In this document: piece by piece, positions 16,633-25,345 of the stretch | Layout: every line of letters begins with the position of its first letter | Position numbering within the stretch: position 1 is the stretch's first letter | NCBI GenBank assembly: GCA_024275975.1 | Contig: JAJRYC010000018.1 | Coordinates: forward strand, 1-32,562 | DNA length: 32,562 nt | Direction: 5' to 3' | DNA from: Nitrospirota bacterium | GTDB taxonomy: Bacteria; Nitrospirota; Thermodesulfovibrionia; Thermodesulfovibrionales; UBA6898 | Notes under the pieces: model-generated | Told to the model about the DNA's origin: nothing | The model's input: the letters and a program-made list of their open reading frames with translations, nothing else | Database searches by the model: none | Position numbers and translations under genes: made by a program

Positions 16633-17781
16633 TTATAGCACGGACTGTTCCGCCCAGAGGAAAGTTTTGTTTTTTCCACGCATTTTTGCCGTGTACAGCG
16701 CCTTGTCGGCGTTTCTTATCAATTTCTTCGGATTGTCGTTATCAAAGGGATAGGATGAAATACCGATACTTATAGTTATATCTTCTTTAGGATACAAGTT
16801 CCATGAACGGTCGAGCTTTTCTCTCACTGTGTTTCTTATTCTTTCGGCAACGAAGAACGCCTCGTCTTTGTCCGTCTGGGGCATAATTACGGCGAACTCC
16901 TCGCCGCCGATCCTTGCCAGAACATCGGTCGCTCTCAGCGATTTATTGATTACCTGAGTCAGGTTTTTCAATAGCTCGTCGCCGGCTGGATGGCCCTCCG
17001 TATCATTGAACAGCTTGAAATCATCAATATCTATAATACACAAGGAGAAACTCAGGTCGTGACGTTCTGAGCGGTCCAGCTCCTCAGCCAGTCTGTCCTG
17101 AAAATATCTCCTGTTGAAGAGGCCGGTTAAATGGTCAGTCATCGAGAGTTCTTTCATCTGTTCGGCCAGATTGTAGTAACTCAGGCTTTTTATCGCTATG
17201 GATGCATAGTTTGCGAAGTTCCGGATAATTGCCAGGTCATCATCAATAAAGACATCGCCCGTAGTCTTGTCCGAGACATTCAGTATGCCTATTAATTCCT
17301 TGCCTATGAGTAGAGGAATACTGATGAATGATGCGGTCCTGTAGGCAGTTTTTTTTCTTATGGAGAAGTCTTTTTCGATGTCCCGGGAGATAATGGGCGT
17401 CCGCTCCCTGAAGACTTTCCCCGCGATTCCCTCTCCAGGCACGATTTTTACTTTCTCCACAAGCCATTTATTTATCCCGTGTACCGCGATAATGCTCAGC
17501 TCTTCCTTGTCGTTGTCGGCAAGCATCAGCGAGCCTCTTCCTGCTTTTGAAAGTTCTACCGCGGTATCCAGAATTGATTTGTAAAGGATTTCGGGCTTGT
17601 CGAACATCAGGTTTAATCCCGACGCGGCATGGTTCAGTACACTCACTAAATTAATATGTTCAGCGGTCATTTTTGACTCAAACAAGACTAAGAATGAAGT
17701 AGTATATAGCTGTTGAATAAGTAAATCAAGGTGACGCAAACTATAGGGATAATTCATGCTCTCCGGAGCCTTTATTTTCAT
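16633..17781 (-). CDS. GAF-GGDEF diguanylate cyclase
   Basis: 382 residues. A GAF sensory domain spans about 50-200 (LSIIAVHGI, GEGIAGKVFRERTPIISRDI, FISIPLLIGKELIGILNVS). The GGDEF domain follows (LTGLFNRRYFQDRL, IDDFKLFND, RIGGEEFAVIMPQ, ITISIGISSYP). The active-site signature GGEEF is intact, so it should make cyclic di-GMP from two GTP; an RxxD inhibitory site is not obvious. The likely start is uncertain: ATGs at residues 1, 9 and 38 all lack a perfect ribosome site, and homology starts around residue 40. It is divergent from the HU gene. Confidence 0.9.
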   Translation of the reverse strand: MKIKAPESMNYPYSLRHLDLLIQQLYTTSFLVLFESKMTAEHINLVSVLNHAASGLNLMFDKPEILYKSILDTAVELSKAGRGSLMLADNDKEELSIIAVHGINKWLVEKVKIVPGEGIAGKVFRERTPIISRDIEKDFSIRKKTAYRTASFISIPLLIGKELIGILNVSDKTTGDVFIDDDLAIIRNFANYASIAIKSLSYYNLAEQMKELSMTDHLTGLFNRRYFQDRLAEELDRSERHDLSFSLCIIDIDDFKLFNDTEGHPAGDELLKNLTQVINKSLRATDVLARIGGEEFAVIMPQTDKDEAFFVAERIRNTVREKLDRSWNLYPKEDITISIGISSYPFDNDNPKKLIRNADKALYTAKMRGKNKTFLWAEQSVL

Positions 17782-17803
17782 GATAAAGAAAGGCTTTTTG
17801 GTC

Positions 17804-17832
17804 TTGACAAAAGAACTGGTTCTTGATACTGT
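17804..17832 (+). promoter_or_regulatory. probable promoter of the HU gene
   Basis: A consensus -35 TTGACA (17804-17809) stands 17 bases before a weak -10 TACTGT (17827-17832), about 55 bases upstream of the HU start. A shifted -10 (GATACT) is possible. Confidence 0.5.
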
Positions 17833-17886
17833 TATCTAAGTCTTATTATTAAAGAATAAGATATAACAATGAAAAAGGGGGCAGAT

Positions 17887-18162
17887 ATGACAAAAGCGGA
17901 GCTTATTGACAAAATAGCATCTTCCGCGGGACTCAGCAAAGCGGACGCAACAAGGGCGCTGGATTCAACCTTAAATGCCGTTAAGGCATCGCTGAAGAAA
18001 GGCCAGAAGGTAACTCTTGTCGGATTTGGAACCTTCTCGATAACAAAGAGGAAGGCAAGGAAAGGCCGTAATCCGAAGACAGGAGAAGTAATTAACATCC
18101 CTGCCGCCAAGACACCAAAGTTTACAGCTGGCAAGGCGCTGAAAGACGCAGTCAAAAAATAG
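17887..18162 (+). CDS. HU-family DNA-binding protein
   Basis: 91 residues from the second ATG. I choose 17887 over 17869 because the family begins [18 protein letters not shown] and an AAGGGGGC ribosome site sits just before it. The hallmark [20 protein letters not shown] is followed by [12 protein letters not shown], the beta-arm that enters the minor groove (with the conserved Pro), and [14 protein letters not shown]. It acts as a dimer that bends DNA and organises the nucleoid. It ends with TAG, CTT, TAA, so any readthrough adds one or two residues. It is transcribed away from the GGDEF gene. Confidence 0.96.
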   Translation: MTKAELIDKIASSAGLSKADATRALDSTLNAVKASLKKGQKVTLVGFGTFSITKRKARKGRNPKTGEVINIPAAKTPKFTAGKALKDAVKK

Positions 18163-18183
18163 CTTTAAAATTTTATTTTGTGA

Positions 18184-18204
18184 GGGGCAAACTATGTTTG
18201 TCCC
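18184..18204 (+). terminator. weak hairpin after HU
   Basis: GGGGCAAAC pairs with GTTTGTCCC (one G-U) around a 3-base loop, 20 bases after the HU stop. No T-tract follows, so it may only slow or protect the transcript end. Confidence 0.4.
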
Positions 18205-18269
18205 ATCCTTCCGGATTTATTCATTTGGAGTGCCATAGGTCTTAAATTCTTTCAAAAGAGGAGTGAGCA

Positions 18270-18575
18270 ATGCTCATTGAATTCAATGTTGTTCCTATCG
18301 GTTCCGGCGACAGCATAGGTGACAGTCTGGCGGAAGTCCTGAAGATAGTTGATTCAAGCGGCATCCCTTATAAAATCAATCCCATGGGTACTGTCGTGGA
18401 AGGCGAATGGGATGAGTTGTTCGAGCTTATTAAAAAATGTCATATGACCATGCTGAAAAATGAGGAAAGGGTCACAACTCATATTTCTATAGACGACCGC
18501 AAGGGAAAACCGAACAGGCTTGAACTGAAGGTTAAGTCTATAGAAAAGAGGATTGGCAGGAAACTCAGGAAGTGA
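18270..18575 (+). CDS. MTH1187-family (DUF77, thiamine-binding-like) protein
   Basis: 101 residues. MLIEFNVVPIGSGDSIGDSL followed by VDSSGIPYKINPMGTVVEGE is the recognised start of MTH1187/YkoF-type proteins, small ferredoxin-like folds that form tetramers. Some relatives bind thiamine or hydroxymethylpyrimidine, but no thi gene is near, so a thiamine role is only family knowledge. The C terminus LKVKSIEKRIGRKLRK is basic. An AAGAGGAGTG ribosome site precedes the ATG. It follows HU after about 105 bases and ends with TGA. Confidence 0.85.
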   Translation: MLIEFNVVPIGSGDSIGDSLAEVLKIVDSSGIPYKINPMGTVVEGEWDELFELIKKCHMTMLKNEERVTTHISIDDRKGKPNRLELKVKSIEKRIGRKLRK

Positions 18576-18717
18576 CCTCTCTGATTATTTCCTGAACAGA
18601 GTTTGTAATTATAGATTTTCCGTATCGAACTTGCAAGGTATTCATCCTGGTGCTTATTGACAGAGGTTATTGACTATGATAACGTGTAAAAAGAACCTTA
18701 AGAAAAGGAGGAATCAT

Positions 18718-18810
18718 ATGGCCTGCAAAACAAAAGGTGGTTCATGCTGTACAACCAAAAAAACCGCCCCGAAGCCGAAAGCAAAACCTGAGAAGACAAG
18801 CAAAAAATAA
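18718..18810 (+). CDS. 30-residue Cys- and Lys-rich miniprotein
   Basis: ATG at 18718 follows a near-perfect ribosome site (AAAAGGAGG, six to seven bases spacing). The frame encodes 30 residues ending with TAA: MACKTKGGSCC at the start (three Cys), then a Lys/Pro/Ala tail. I do not know a family for it. Translation signals and an immediately following 19-bp hairpin (18829-18872) mark it as a separate expressed unit. A TTGACA at 18657-18662, 17 bases before TAACGT, is a possible promoter. The three Cys could bind a metal; that is speculation. Confidence 0.65.
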   Translation: MACKTKGGSCCTTKKTAPKPKAKPEKTSKK

Positions 18811-18828
18811 AAACCCTTGAATTGTTTT

Positions 18829-18872
18829 CAGACACAGGAAAGGATGGATGATGCCGTCCTTTCCTGTGTCTG
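18829..18872 (+). terminator. strong 19-bp stem-loop behind the miniprotein gene
   Basis: Bases 18829-18847 pair with 18854-18872 (one G-U) around the loop ATGATG. The tail is CTCTTT rather than a long T-run. It lies 18 bases after the TAA, so it is most likely a terminator or a 3' stabiliser. Confidence 0.75.
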
Positions 18873-18957
18873 CTCTTTACTATGATTTCGATTTCCGCCG
18901 TACTTCAATCAAAAGGACCCTCCCATTTGTAATATATAAATGTGATAAGATCTCACT

Positions 18958-20091
18958 GTGTTTGAAAAAGAACTGAAAAGAATAGAAAAGCTGCAACTGG
19001 ATCGTCATATAATCTCACGCTCATCGTCTCCGGGACCCGTGATAACTGTCAAGGGCAGGAAATATATAAATTTTTCTTCAAATGATTATCTCGGCCTTGC
19101 CGGACATCCGAAAGTTATTAAATCCGCAATAGAGGCTGTAGGGAAATACGCGTTGGGTTCGGGCGCCTCCAGGCTGCTTGCCGGCGGGACGGTGCTTCAT
19201 GAAAGACTTGAAGCGAGGGTTTCAGAGTTTAAGAGGACTGACGCCGCATTGGTGTTTAATTCAGGTTATGCCGCAAATACAGGCGTAATCCCGGCGCTCG
19301 CCCGTGATGGAGCTGTAATCTTCAGTGATGAATTAAACCATGCGAGCTTAATAGACGGATGCCGGCTAAGCAGGGCCAGGACGGTCATATACAGGCACGG
19401 GGACACAATTCAACTCGAAAAACTGATAAAAGAAGAGGGGAAGGGCGAAAAGGTTATCGTTACGGACTCTGTATTCAGTATGGATGGCGATATCGCACCT
19501 CTCGGGGACCTTTATGAGATATGCAAAAAATATAAGGCGGTTCTTTACATTGACGACGCCCACGGCACCGGTGTGCTCGGAAATGGAAGGGGAGCGCTTG
19601 AGCATTTCAATATCAGGCCCGAGCCATGGATTATTCAGATGGGGACATTCTCAAAGGCCATAGGCTCTTTCGGGGCCTTTATCGCCGGGAGTGAAGATGT
19701 CATCAGATGGGTTTTGAACACTGCACGGAGTTTTGTCTTTTCGACGGCACTTCCCCCCGGTGTTATAGCTGCGTCCATTACGGCGCTCAAGCTTGTAAGA
19801 ACCGACAGGGTATTAATAAAGAGACTCTGGGCAAACAGGGAAAGGCTTATAGCCGGTATCAGGAACGCGGGTTTCGATACCGGGGGAAGTGACACTCCAA
19901 TTATCCCGATAAAGACCGGCACTATCAGTGGGGCGCTCGGGATATCCGGATTCCTGTACGGAAAGGGCATATACGCCCCCGCCGTCAGGCCGCCCGCCGT
20001 CAGAGAGCCGAGGGTCAGGATCACTGTCAGCGCGGCGCATAATGACAGTCATATAGACGCGTTTCTTTATGCGCTTAAGGGGCTGGATTAA
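18958..20091 (+). CDS. bioF: alpha-oxoamine synthase, probably 8-amino-7-oxononanoate synthase
   Basis: 377 residues, PLP fold type I. Visible are INFSSNDYLGLAGHPKVI, GSGASRLLAGGTVLHERLE, SGYAANTGVIPAL, DDAHGTGVLG (199-208, PLP-binding Asp and His) and MGTFSKAIGSFGAF with the PLP Lys at 233. BioF joins pimeloyl thioester and alanine to start biotin assembly; Kbl (glycine plus acetyl-CoA) is the main alternative. TVLHERLE and FSTALPP lean to BioF. No other bio gene is beside it. The start is GTG with no clear ribosome site; an AT-rich GATAAG-like -10 lies only about 10 bases upstream. It ends with TAA; 20092-20257 carries only AT-rich promoter-like sequence. Confidence 0.75.
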   Translation: MFEKELKRIEKLQLDRHIISRSSSPGPVITVKGRKYINFSSNDYLGLAGHPKVIKSAIEAVGKYALGSGASRLLAGGTVLHERLEARVSEFKRTDAALVFNSGYAANTGVIPALARDGAVIFSDELNHASLIDGCRLSRARTVIYRHGDTIQLEKLIKEEGKGEKVIVTDSVFSMDGDIAPLGDLYEICKKYKAVLYIDDAHGTGVLGNGRGALEHFNIRPEPWIIQMGTFSKAIGSFGAFIAGSEDVIRWVLNTARSFVFSTALPPGVIAASITALKLVRTDRVLIKRLWANRERLIAGIRNAGFDTGGSDTPIIPIKTGTISGALGISGFLYGKGIYAPAVRPPAVREPRVRITVSAAHNDSHIDAFLYALKGLD

Positions 20092-20257
20092 CCACTGCGG
20101 TCTTTTATCCGATACGATGAGCGGTCTGGCCGGAGTTTAGTGCCTGAAAATGAAAATGCTCTTTCTTTTTTAATAGTTTTAAAACGTATTATTTTATAGT
20201 ATAGTATGTGAATATCAGACATATCCAGTTTAAAAATAAATCTACAACGGAGTTCCG

Positions 20258-20752
20258 GTGATAACAGGAAAAGAAGATATGCTGCAGTCGCTCATTGAGG
20301 TGTTTTTGATGGAAAAGGGGACAAGTGAGTTTTATTCCGGCGCCGCCGCAAAGGCGGTTAATCCAGGGGCTAAAAAAACCTTTGAAGATATCTCCGGGTG
20401 GGAAGAAAGGCATATGGCATTCGTACGCTATCTGTATCAGTCCGTAATGGATGAAAGGGACATAAAGGGTTTTGAAGCTTTCGAGAAAATGACGGATGTG
20501 CCGGATACCGAGGCGGGGATTCCGCTGAAAGAACTTGAGGCGAAATCAGAAGAGTATATTTTTACTGACGGCCTCGGCGCCCTGGCGATGGCGTTTGAGA
20601 TTGAAGGCAGGGCATACGGTCTATACAGGCGGCTTTCCGAATAGGCGGCGGACAGCAATGCCAGGGTTGTATTCAGCGGGATGATGGAGCAGGAGCTTAA
20701 TCATATCGCCTATCTGGAGAAGATGAGGATGAGACTTGCTGAAACTTCGTGA
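20258..20752 (+). CDS. ferritin-like (rubrerythrin-type) diiron protein with one in-frame amber codon
   Basis: GTG start behind CGGAG (six to seven bases). The full frame of 164 residues has the four helices of a rubrerythrin-like bundle: FLMEKGTSEFY, WEERHMAFVRYLY (Glu-x2-His type), LAMAFEIEGRAYGLYRRLSE and, after the interruption, MMEQELNHIAYLEKM. Codon 129 is TAG (20642-20644), followed in frame by AADSNARVVF. Stopping there would remove the fourth helix with its Glu and His iron ligands, so function would need readthrough. The last 17 bases overlap the fumarase alpha start, which suggests translational coupling. Expected chemistry: peroxide reduction or iron storage, inferred from the fold. 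Confidence 0.78.
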
Positions 20753-21581
20753 CGGTATAGTAGAATTATATAAAAAAGTCGCTACATCCATACCGCCGGA
20801 TATTGAGGAGGCGCTAAAGTCCGCTTACAAAAATGAAATCAGTGGCTCCGTAGCAGGATCATCGCTCGGCATTATCCTTGAGAATATAAATTTGGCCAGG
20901 AAGACCGTGCGACCTGTCTGCCAGGACACCGGTATTCCGGTCTTTTTTGTTCGTGTGCCTGCGGGATTGAGCCATGTTGAATTAAAAAAGAGCTTTGTTG
21001 AGGCTACCCGAATCGCCACGGAAAGGATACCGCTGAGGGCGAACGCCGTTGATATAATCACTGAAAAAAACTCCGGGGACAACACAGGTACCGGATTCCC
21101 TGTAATATACTTCGAAGAGGTCCAGGGCGGTACCCTCACCATAGATCTTATGTTAAAGGGCGGGGGATGCGAAAATGCCGGACGGATTTACAAGCTGCCC
21201 GCTGAAGAACTGAACGCGCAGCGCGACCTTGACGGCGTCAGGAAATGTGTTATCGATACCGTACAAAAAGCTCAGGGCAGGGGCTGTCCTCCATATGTTC
21301 TCGGCGTCGGCGTCGGTGGGTCGGTAGACCAGGTCGCCGTACTCGCCAAGAGGCAGCTTCTATGTAAATTAACCGATACAAACAGGATAGGGGAACTTGT
21401 AAAGATCGAAGAACGCCTCTTGAGAGAGATTAACCAGCTCGGGATCGGTCCTTTGGGATTGGGTGGCGAATCAACTGCCATCGGAGTTAAGATAGGCGTT
21501 AATCATCGTCATCCAGCGTCATATTTTGTGGATGTTTCCGTGAGCTGCTGGGCGACCAGGAGAGGGCGGCTGATATGGTAG
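20736..21581 (+). CDS. fumA: fumarate hydratase class I, alpha subunit
   Basis: 281 residues. The two-subunit class I fumarase interconverts fumarate and malate with an oxygen-sensitive [4Fe-4S] cluster. VCQDTGIPVFFV (Cys62), KGGGCENAGRIYKL (Cys145) and GRGCPPYVLGVGVGGS (Cys184) supply the likely cluster ligands and substrate site. The best start is TTG at 20736 with GAGGATGAGAC before it; it overlaps the end of the ferritin-like frame. It ends with TAG within the beta subunit ATG (ATGGTAG), so the subunits are tightly coupled. SCWATRRGRLIW is a normal family end. A related tartrate dehydratase is the alternative, less likely here. Confidence 0.9.
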   Translation: MLKLRDGIVELYKKVATSIPPDIEEALKSAYKNEISGSVAGSSLGIILENINLARKTVRPVCQDTGIPVFFVRVPAGLSHVELKKSFVEATRIATERIPLRANAVDIITEKNSGDNTGTGFPVIYFEEVQGGTLTIDLMLKGGGCENAGRIYKLPAEELNAQRDLDGVRKCVIDTVQKAQGRGCPPYVLGVGVGGSVDQVAVLAKRQLLCKLTDTNRIGELVKIEERLLREINQLGIGPLGLGGESTAIGVKIGVNHRHPASYFVDVSVSCWATRRGRLIW

Positions 21582-22165
21582 GGCCAAAAAAAATTAAACT
21601 TCCGCTCTCTTCTGAAGACGTTGCCGGTCTTAAAGTCGGGGACCTGGTGCTGCTGAGCGGAAATATAGTAAGCGGCAGGGACAGGATGCATAAATACCTT
21701 GTTGAAAAGAGACCCGCTCCGGATGACATTCCTTTTAATCTGTCGGGTGCGGTCATTTACCACTGCGGCCCTGTTATCAAAAAGGTCGATGATAACTATA
21801 TGGTCATAGCCGCCGGGCCGACAACAAGTATGCGGGTTGAGATGTATGAGGCCGCGGTAATACGGGAATACGGCATAAAAGGCATTATAGGGAAGGGGGG
21901 CATGAGCGGCAACACGCTCAGGGCGCTTCAGGAAACCGGCTGTGTTTATTTTAATACCATAGGGGGGGCGGCTGTTTATCTCGCAGACAGGATCAAAAAG
22001 ATACTTGATGTTTGGAAACTTGATGAGTTTGGCCCGACAGAGGCGATGTGGCTCTTTGAAGTTGATGAATTTCCGGCGATAGTGACCATGGATGCCCATG
22101 GGAATAATATGCATAGAGATATTGAAGAACTGTCTCTCCGGAAATTTTCAGAATTAACGAGGTAG
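21575..22165 (+). CDS. fumB: fumarate hydratase class I, beta subunit
   Basis: 196 residues. The C-terminal swivelling domain of class I fumarase: LSGNIVSGRDRMHKYLVE, LSGAVIYHCGPVI, AGPTTSMRVEMYE (substrate-binding Thr/Ser/Arg), GIIGKGGMSG, then VDEFPAIVTMDAHGNN. It pairs with the alpha subunit, which overlaps its ATG by seven bases. The stop is TAG at 22163-22165; the following AAT GAC ATG puts the epimerase in the same frame, so only this amber codon separates the two proteins. Confidence 0.9.
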   Translation: MVGPKKIKLPLSSEDVAGLKVGDLVLLSGNIVSGRDRMHKYLVEKRPAPDDIPFNLSGAVIYHCGPVIKKVDDNYMVIAAGPTTSMRVEMYEAAVIREYGIKGIIGKGGMSGNTLRALQETGCVYFNTIGGAAVYLADRIKKILDVWKLDEFGPTEAMWLFEVDEFPAIVTMDAHGNNMHRDIEELSLRKFSELTR

Positions 22166-22171
22166 AATGAC

Positions 22172-23059
22172 ATGATATTTATTACGGGAGCTACGGGTTT
22201 TGTCGGAGGACACCTGGTAGACCGCCTGCTTGATAAGGGTCTGAAATTAAAATGTCTGGTCCGTTCTGAAAGGGCTGTGGACTCGCTTACCGCAAAGGGA
22301 GTAGAAGTGGTCCGGGGCGACATAACCCTGCCGGAGACACTTGAGGGGATTCTTCATCCGGATGATTTTGTCATTCATCTTGCGGGCATTATCATCGAGA
22401 AGGGAAGTGCCACATTCGGTTCCATCCACGTTGACGGTACCTCCAACCTTGTAAACGAGGCGAAAAAATCGGGTGTAAGGCATTTCTTTTATCAGTCGGC
22501 GCTCGGAGCAGACAAGAATTCCCGGGCGACTTACCTTAAGACCAAGGCCGAGGCCGAGGATATAGTAACCGGAAGCGGACTTGAGACGACGGTATTCAGG
22601 CCTTCTCTCATAATAGGACCCTGGGACGGTTTCACTGCTAAACTCGCCAACATGATCAAACTCTCCCCTGTACTGACTATTCCAGGGGAAGGCAAGGCAA
22701 GGTTCCAGCCGGTCTACATAAAAGACTGGCTGAAATGTATCGATAAAGTTATTGATAATCCAGGCGGCTATCTTGCGACATACGAAATCGCGGGTCCGGA
22801 ATATATTGAATTCAGAGAAATCATAGAGATACTGTCAAGGTCCATGGGACGCGTGAAACCCGTCTTCAAGGTGCCGATGGGCCTGATGAAGTTAGCCGTC
22901 GGTTTTTTCGGGGCACTTCCTGTTTCTTTTCCCGTGACATCCGAGCAGCTTGAACTTCTTGAGACCGATAATATCTGCGACATGGACGTTGTGAAAAAAA
23001 ACTTCGGCTTCAGTCCGGTAAAGTATGAAGACGCACTGAAGGACTTTATTTCACTATAA
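22172..23059 (+). CDS. NAD(P)-dependent epimerase/dehydratase family (complex I NDUFA9-like)
   Basis: 295 residues, atypical short-chain dehydrogenase with the N-terminal Rossmann motif FITGATGFVGGHLVD. A Tyr-x3-Lys pair lies in ATYLKTKAEAE. FRPSLIIGPWDGF and LSPVLTIPGEGKARFQPVYI are typical of the group that includes the mitochondrial NDUFA9 relatives, often called NAD-dependent epimerase or nucleotide-sugar epimerase. No substrate can be named. It follows fumB after six bases and converges with the usp gene, overlapping it by about 14 bases. Confidence 0.8.
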   Translation: MIFITGATGFVGGHLVDRLLDKGLKLKCLVRSERAVDSLTAKGVEVVRGDITLPETLEGILHPDDFVIHLAGIIIEKGSATFGSIHVDGTSNLVNEAKKSGVRHFFYQSALGADKNSRATYLKTKAEAEDIVTGSGLETTVFRPSLIIGPWDGFTAKLANMIKLSPVLTIPGEGKARFQPVYIKDWLKCIDKVIDNPGGYLATYEIAGPEYIEFREIIEILSRSMGRVKPVFKVPMGLMKLAVGFFGALPVSFPVTSEQLELLETDNICDMDVVKKNFGFSPVKYEDALKDFISL

Positions 23060-23462
23060 GCACATCGCAGGTAGCGTGATCGATTATTTTGGATGAAACG
23101 CTGCCCAGCAGGAATTTTCCGGCCCCGTGCCTTCCGTGACAACCGGTAATAATAATATCCGCTTTTATCTTTTTGGCCATTCTGAGTATCTCTTCCGGGG
23201 GATTACCCTCGGTTACGACCGTCTTTATAGCTTTGATCCCTTTAGCGCGGGTTTTTATTTTCAGCATAATTTTATTCGCTTCCTCATTGAGTGTTTCGAG
23301 TATTCTCTCCCTGTCAATATTGGTTAATTCCGTAAGATAGAGTTCAGGCACAACCGAGATGACCGTTATGGAAGAATTGAATTTTCCTGCAATTTCGATC
23401 GCCTTTTTCAATGCCTTATCGGATGACACGGAACCGTCATGAGCCAAAAGAATTTTTTTCAT
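23046..23462 (-). CDS. universal stress protein (UspA family)
   Basis: 138 residues from the ATG at 23462. I reject the upstream start at 23486 because AAGGAGGG lies five bases before 23462 and the family starts MKKILLAHDGS. The ATP-binding pattern GCHGRHGAGKFLLGSVSSKI (G-x2-G-x9-GS) is complete, so it should be a nucleotide-binding dimer. Such proteins help survival under stress and often flank metabolic genes without a fixed partner. It is divergent from metK. Confidence 0.9.
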   Translation of the reverse strand: MKKILLAHDGSVSSDKALKKAIEIAGKFNSSITVISVVPELYLTELTNIDRERILETLNEEANKIMLKIKTRAKGIKAIKTVVTEGNPPEEILRMAKKIKADIIITGCHGRHGAGKFLLGSVSSKIIDHATCDVLIVK

Positions 23463-23582
23463 TGAGTCCCTCCTTATTAGATGCACTATTCTTATTTTAT
23501 CAGAAAATAGGTTATTTTCCTTTTTTTTTATCGAGAAAAAGTTTAATATATATCTTCAGATCGAATTGAAAGGAGAAAATTT

Positions 23583-24734
23583 ATGGCAAAGAAAGACTAT
23601 TATTTTACCTCTGAGTCTATTACGGAAGGCCATCCTGATAAAATAGCCGACCAGATTTCAGATTCAATACTCGACGCGATACTGGCCCAGGATCCTATTG
23701 CTAGAGTAGCCTGTGAGACTCTCGTTACAACAGGACTTGCTTTTGTCTCGGGTGAGATTTCCACGTCATGTTATGTACACATTCCCGACATAGTCAGGGA
23801 AACGATTAAAGATATAGGATATACAAGGGCAAAATACGGTTTTGACTATGAAACATGCGCGGTGATAACCTCTATCGACCATCAGTCGTCGGACATAGCA
23901 ATGGGAGTAGATACCGGAGGCGCGGGCGACCAGGGACTTATGTTCGGCTTCGCGTGCAACGAGACCCCGGAGTTAATGCCTCTGCCAATTATGCTTGCGC
24001 ATAAACTCGCGATGCGGCTCGCTGAAGTCAGAAAAAAAGACATTCTTGGATATCTCAGACCTGACGGCAAGACACAGGTGACGATCGAATATCAGAACGG
24101 CAAACCAGTGAGGATCGATACTATCGTCGTCTCTTCACAGCATAGTCCTGACATTACGCTGAAGGAGATGAAGGAAGATATTATCGAGAAGGTGATAAAA
24201 CCTATTCTTCCCGTGGAACTGCTTAACGAAGAGAATATCAAATATTATATCAATCCTACGGGACGCTTTGTCGTTGGAGGGCCCATGGGCGACACCGGCC
24301 TGACCGGCAGGAAGATAATAGTCGACAGTTATGGAGGCGTCGGCAGCCACGGCGGCGGATGTTTTTCAGGGAAAGATCCGACAAAGGTCGACCGCTCGGG
24401 TGCTTATATATCAAGGTATATCGCAAAAAATATTGTTGCCTCTGGTATAGCCGACCGGGCGGAAGTTCAGATCGCCTATGCGATCGGTGTGCCGGAACCC
24501 GTGTCCATTCTCGTTGACACATATGAGACAGGAAAGATACCCGAAGATAAAATCGTAAAGATTGTGCGGGATAATTTTGATTTAACGCCGAAGGGAATAA
24601 TTGAACATCTGAACCTGAGAAGGCCTATATACAAGAAGACCGCCGCGTACGGTCATTTCGGCAAAAATGACCCTGATTTTACATGGGAAGCAACTGACAA
24701 GGCGGAAAAATTACGGAAAGACGCCGGTCTTTAA
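23583..24734 (+). CDS. metK: S-adenosylmethionine synthetase
   Basis: 383 residues, standard length. It makes SAM from methionine and ATP. Signatures: [39 protein letters not shown], a long central domain with [20 protein letters not shown], and [19 protein letters not shown] (P-loop-like with the conserved Lys and Asp). AAAGGAG precedes the ATG by about six bases. It supplies SAM to the ArsM-type enzyme and other methylases in the cell. I see no SAM riboswitch in the 95 bases upstream. Confidence 0.97.
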   Translation: MAKKDYYFTSESITEGHPDKIADQISDSILDAILAQDPIARVACETLVTTGLAFVSGEISTSCYVHIPDIVRETIKDIGYTRAKYGFDYETCAVITSIDHQSSDIAMGVDTGGAGDQGLMFGFACNETPELMPLPIMLAHKLAMRLAEVRKKDILGYLRPDGKTQVTIEYQNGKPVRIDTIVVSSQHSPDITLKEMKEDIIEKVIKPILPVELLNEENIKYYINPTGRFVVGGPMGDTGLTGRKIIVDSYGGVGSHGGGCFSGKDPTKVDRSGAYISRYIAKNIVASGIADRAEVQIAYAIGVPEPVSILVDTYETGKIPEDKIVKIVRDNFDLTPKGIIEHLNLRRPIYKKTAAYGHFGKNDPDFTWEATDKAEKLRKDAGL

Positions 24735-24839
24735 AGAATTTCGTACGATCGGCTCTGATCTGAATCCTCAGGCGTTTCGTTGGGCGCGTAGGTGCTCTTG
24801 GACAGTACGGCATCTGGCGGGTTATTGACGGGAGGTTCC

Positions 24840-25280
24840 ATGGCGAGTGTCATATCGGTTAATATCAGCGATAAAAAGGGCATGAGAAAAAGACCGGTTG
24901 GCGAGGCACTCTTAAAGGTCGATTACGGCATTGATGGTGACGCCCACGCGTCTTCGGAATGGCACAGGCAGGTGAGCCTTCTTGCGATGGAAAGCATTGG
25001 GAAGATGCGGAAGCTGGGCCTTAGTGTTTCCCCCGGTGATTTTGCCGAGAACATAACAACAGAGGGTATAGACCTTTGTGATCTCCCGGTCGGTACAAGG
25101 CTGCTGATAGAAGATTCCGAGATAGAGATAAGCCAAATAGGAAAAGTCTGTCATCAAAGATGCGCGATATATGACCAGGCGGGTGATTGCGTGATGCCGA
25201 AAGAAGGGGTCTTTGTCAGAGTGATAAAGGGCGGCAGGATTAGAAAAGGCGATAAAATAGAAGTTAAAAGTGAAAAATGA
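24840..25280 (+). CDS. MOSC-domain protein
   Basis: 146 residues from the ATG at 24840 behind GGGAGG; an upstream TTG at 24792 would add an unlikely N terminus. It shows VISVNISDKKGMRKRPV, DGDAHASSEWHRQVSLL, GDFAENITTEGIDL, LPVGTRLLIEDSEIEI and CHQRCAIYDQAGDCVM, which includes the MOSC Cys region. Proteins of this type carry sulfur for molybdenum-cofactor enzymes and are often fused to MogA; here mogA follows as a separate gene 65 bases later. It ends with TGA. Confidence 0.88.
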   Translation: MASVISVNISDKKGMRKRPVGEALLKVDYGIDGDAHASSEWHRQVSLLAMESIGKMRKLGLSVSPGDFAENITTEGIDLCDLPVGTRLLIEDSEIEISQIGKVCHQRCAIYDQAGDCVMPKEGVFVRVIKGGRIRKGDKIEVKSEK

Positions 25281-25289
25281 TGAAATTAT

Positions 25290-25313
25290 CCGGGCCTTCC
25301 CGGCAAGGCCCGG
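25290..25313 (+). terminator. hairpin between MOSC and mogA
   Basis: A perfect 9-bp stem, CCGGGCCTT (25290-25298) with AAGGCCCGG (25305-25313), has a 6-base loop and is followed by AAGATTTTCTC. It may be an intercistronic attenuator or mRNA processing or stability element rather than a full terminator. Confidence 0.5.
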
Positions 25314-25345
25314 AAGATTTTCTCGGGTGACCTGGGAATTGTAAA

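Noticed and set aside
23487-23582. A SAM-sensing riboswitch ahead of metK.
   Set aside because: The gap is only 96 bases, AT-rich, with no conserved SAM-box core; just a ribosome site is visible.
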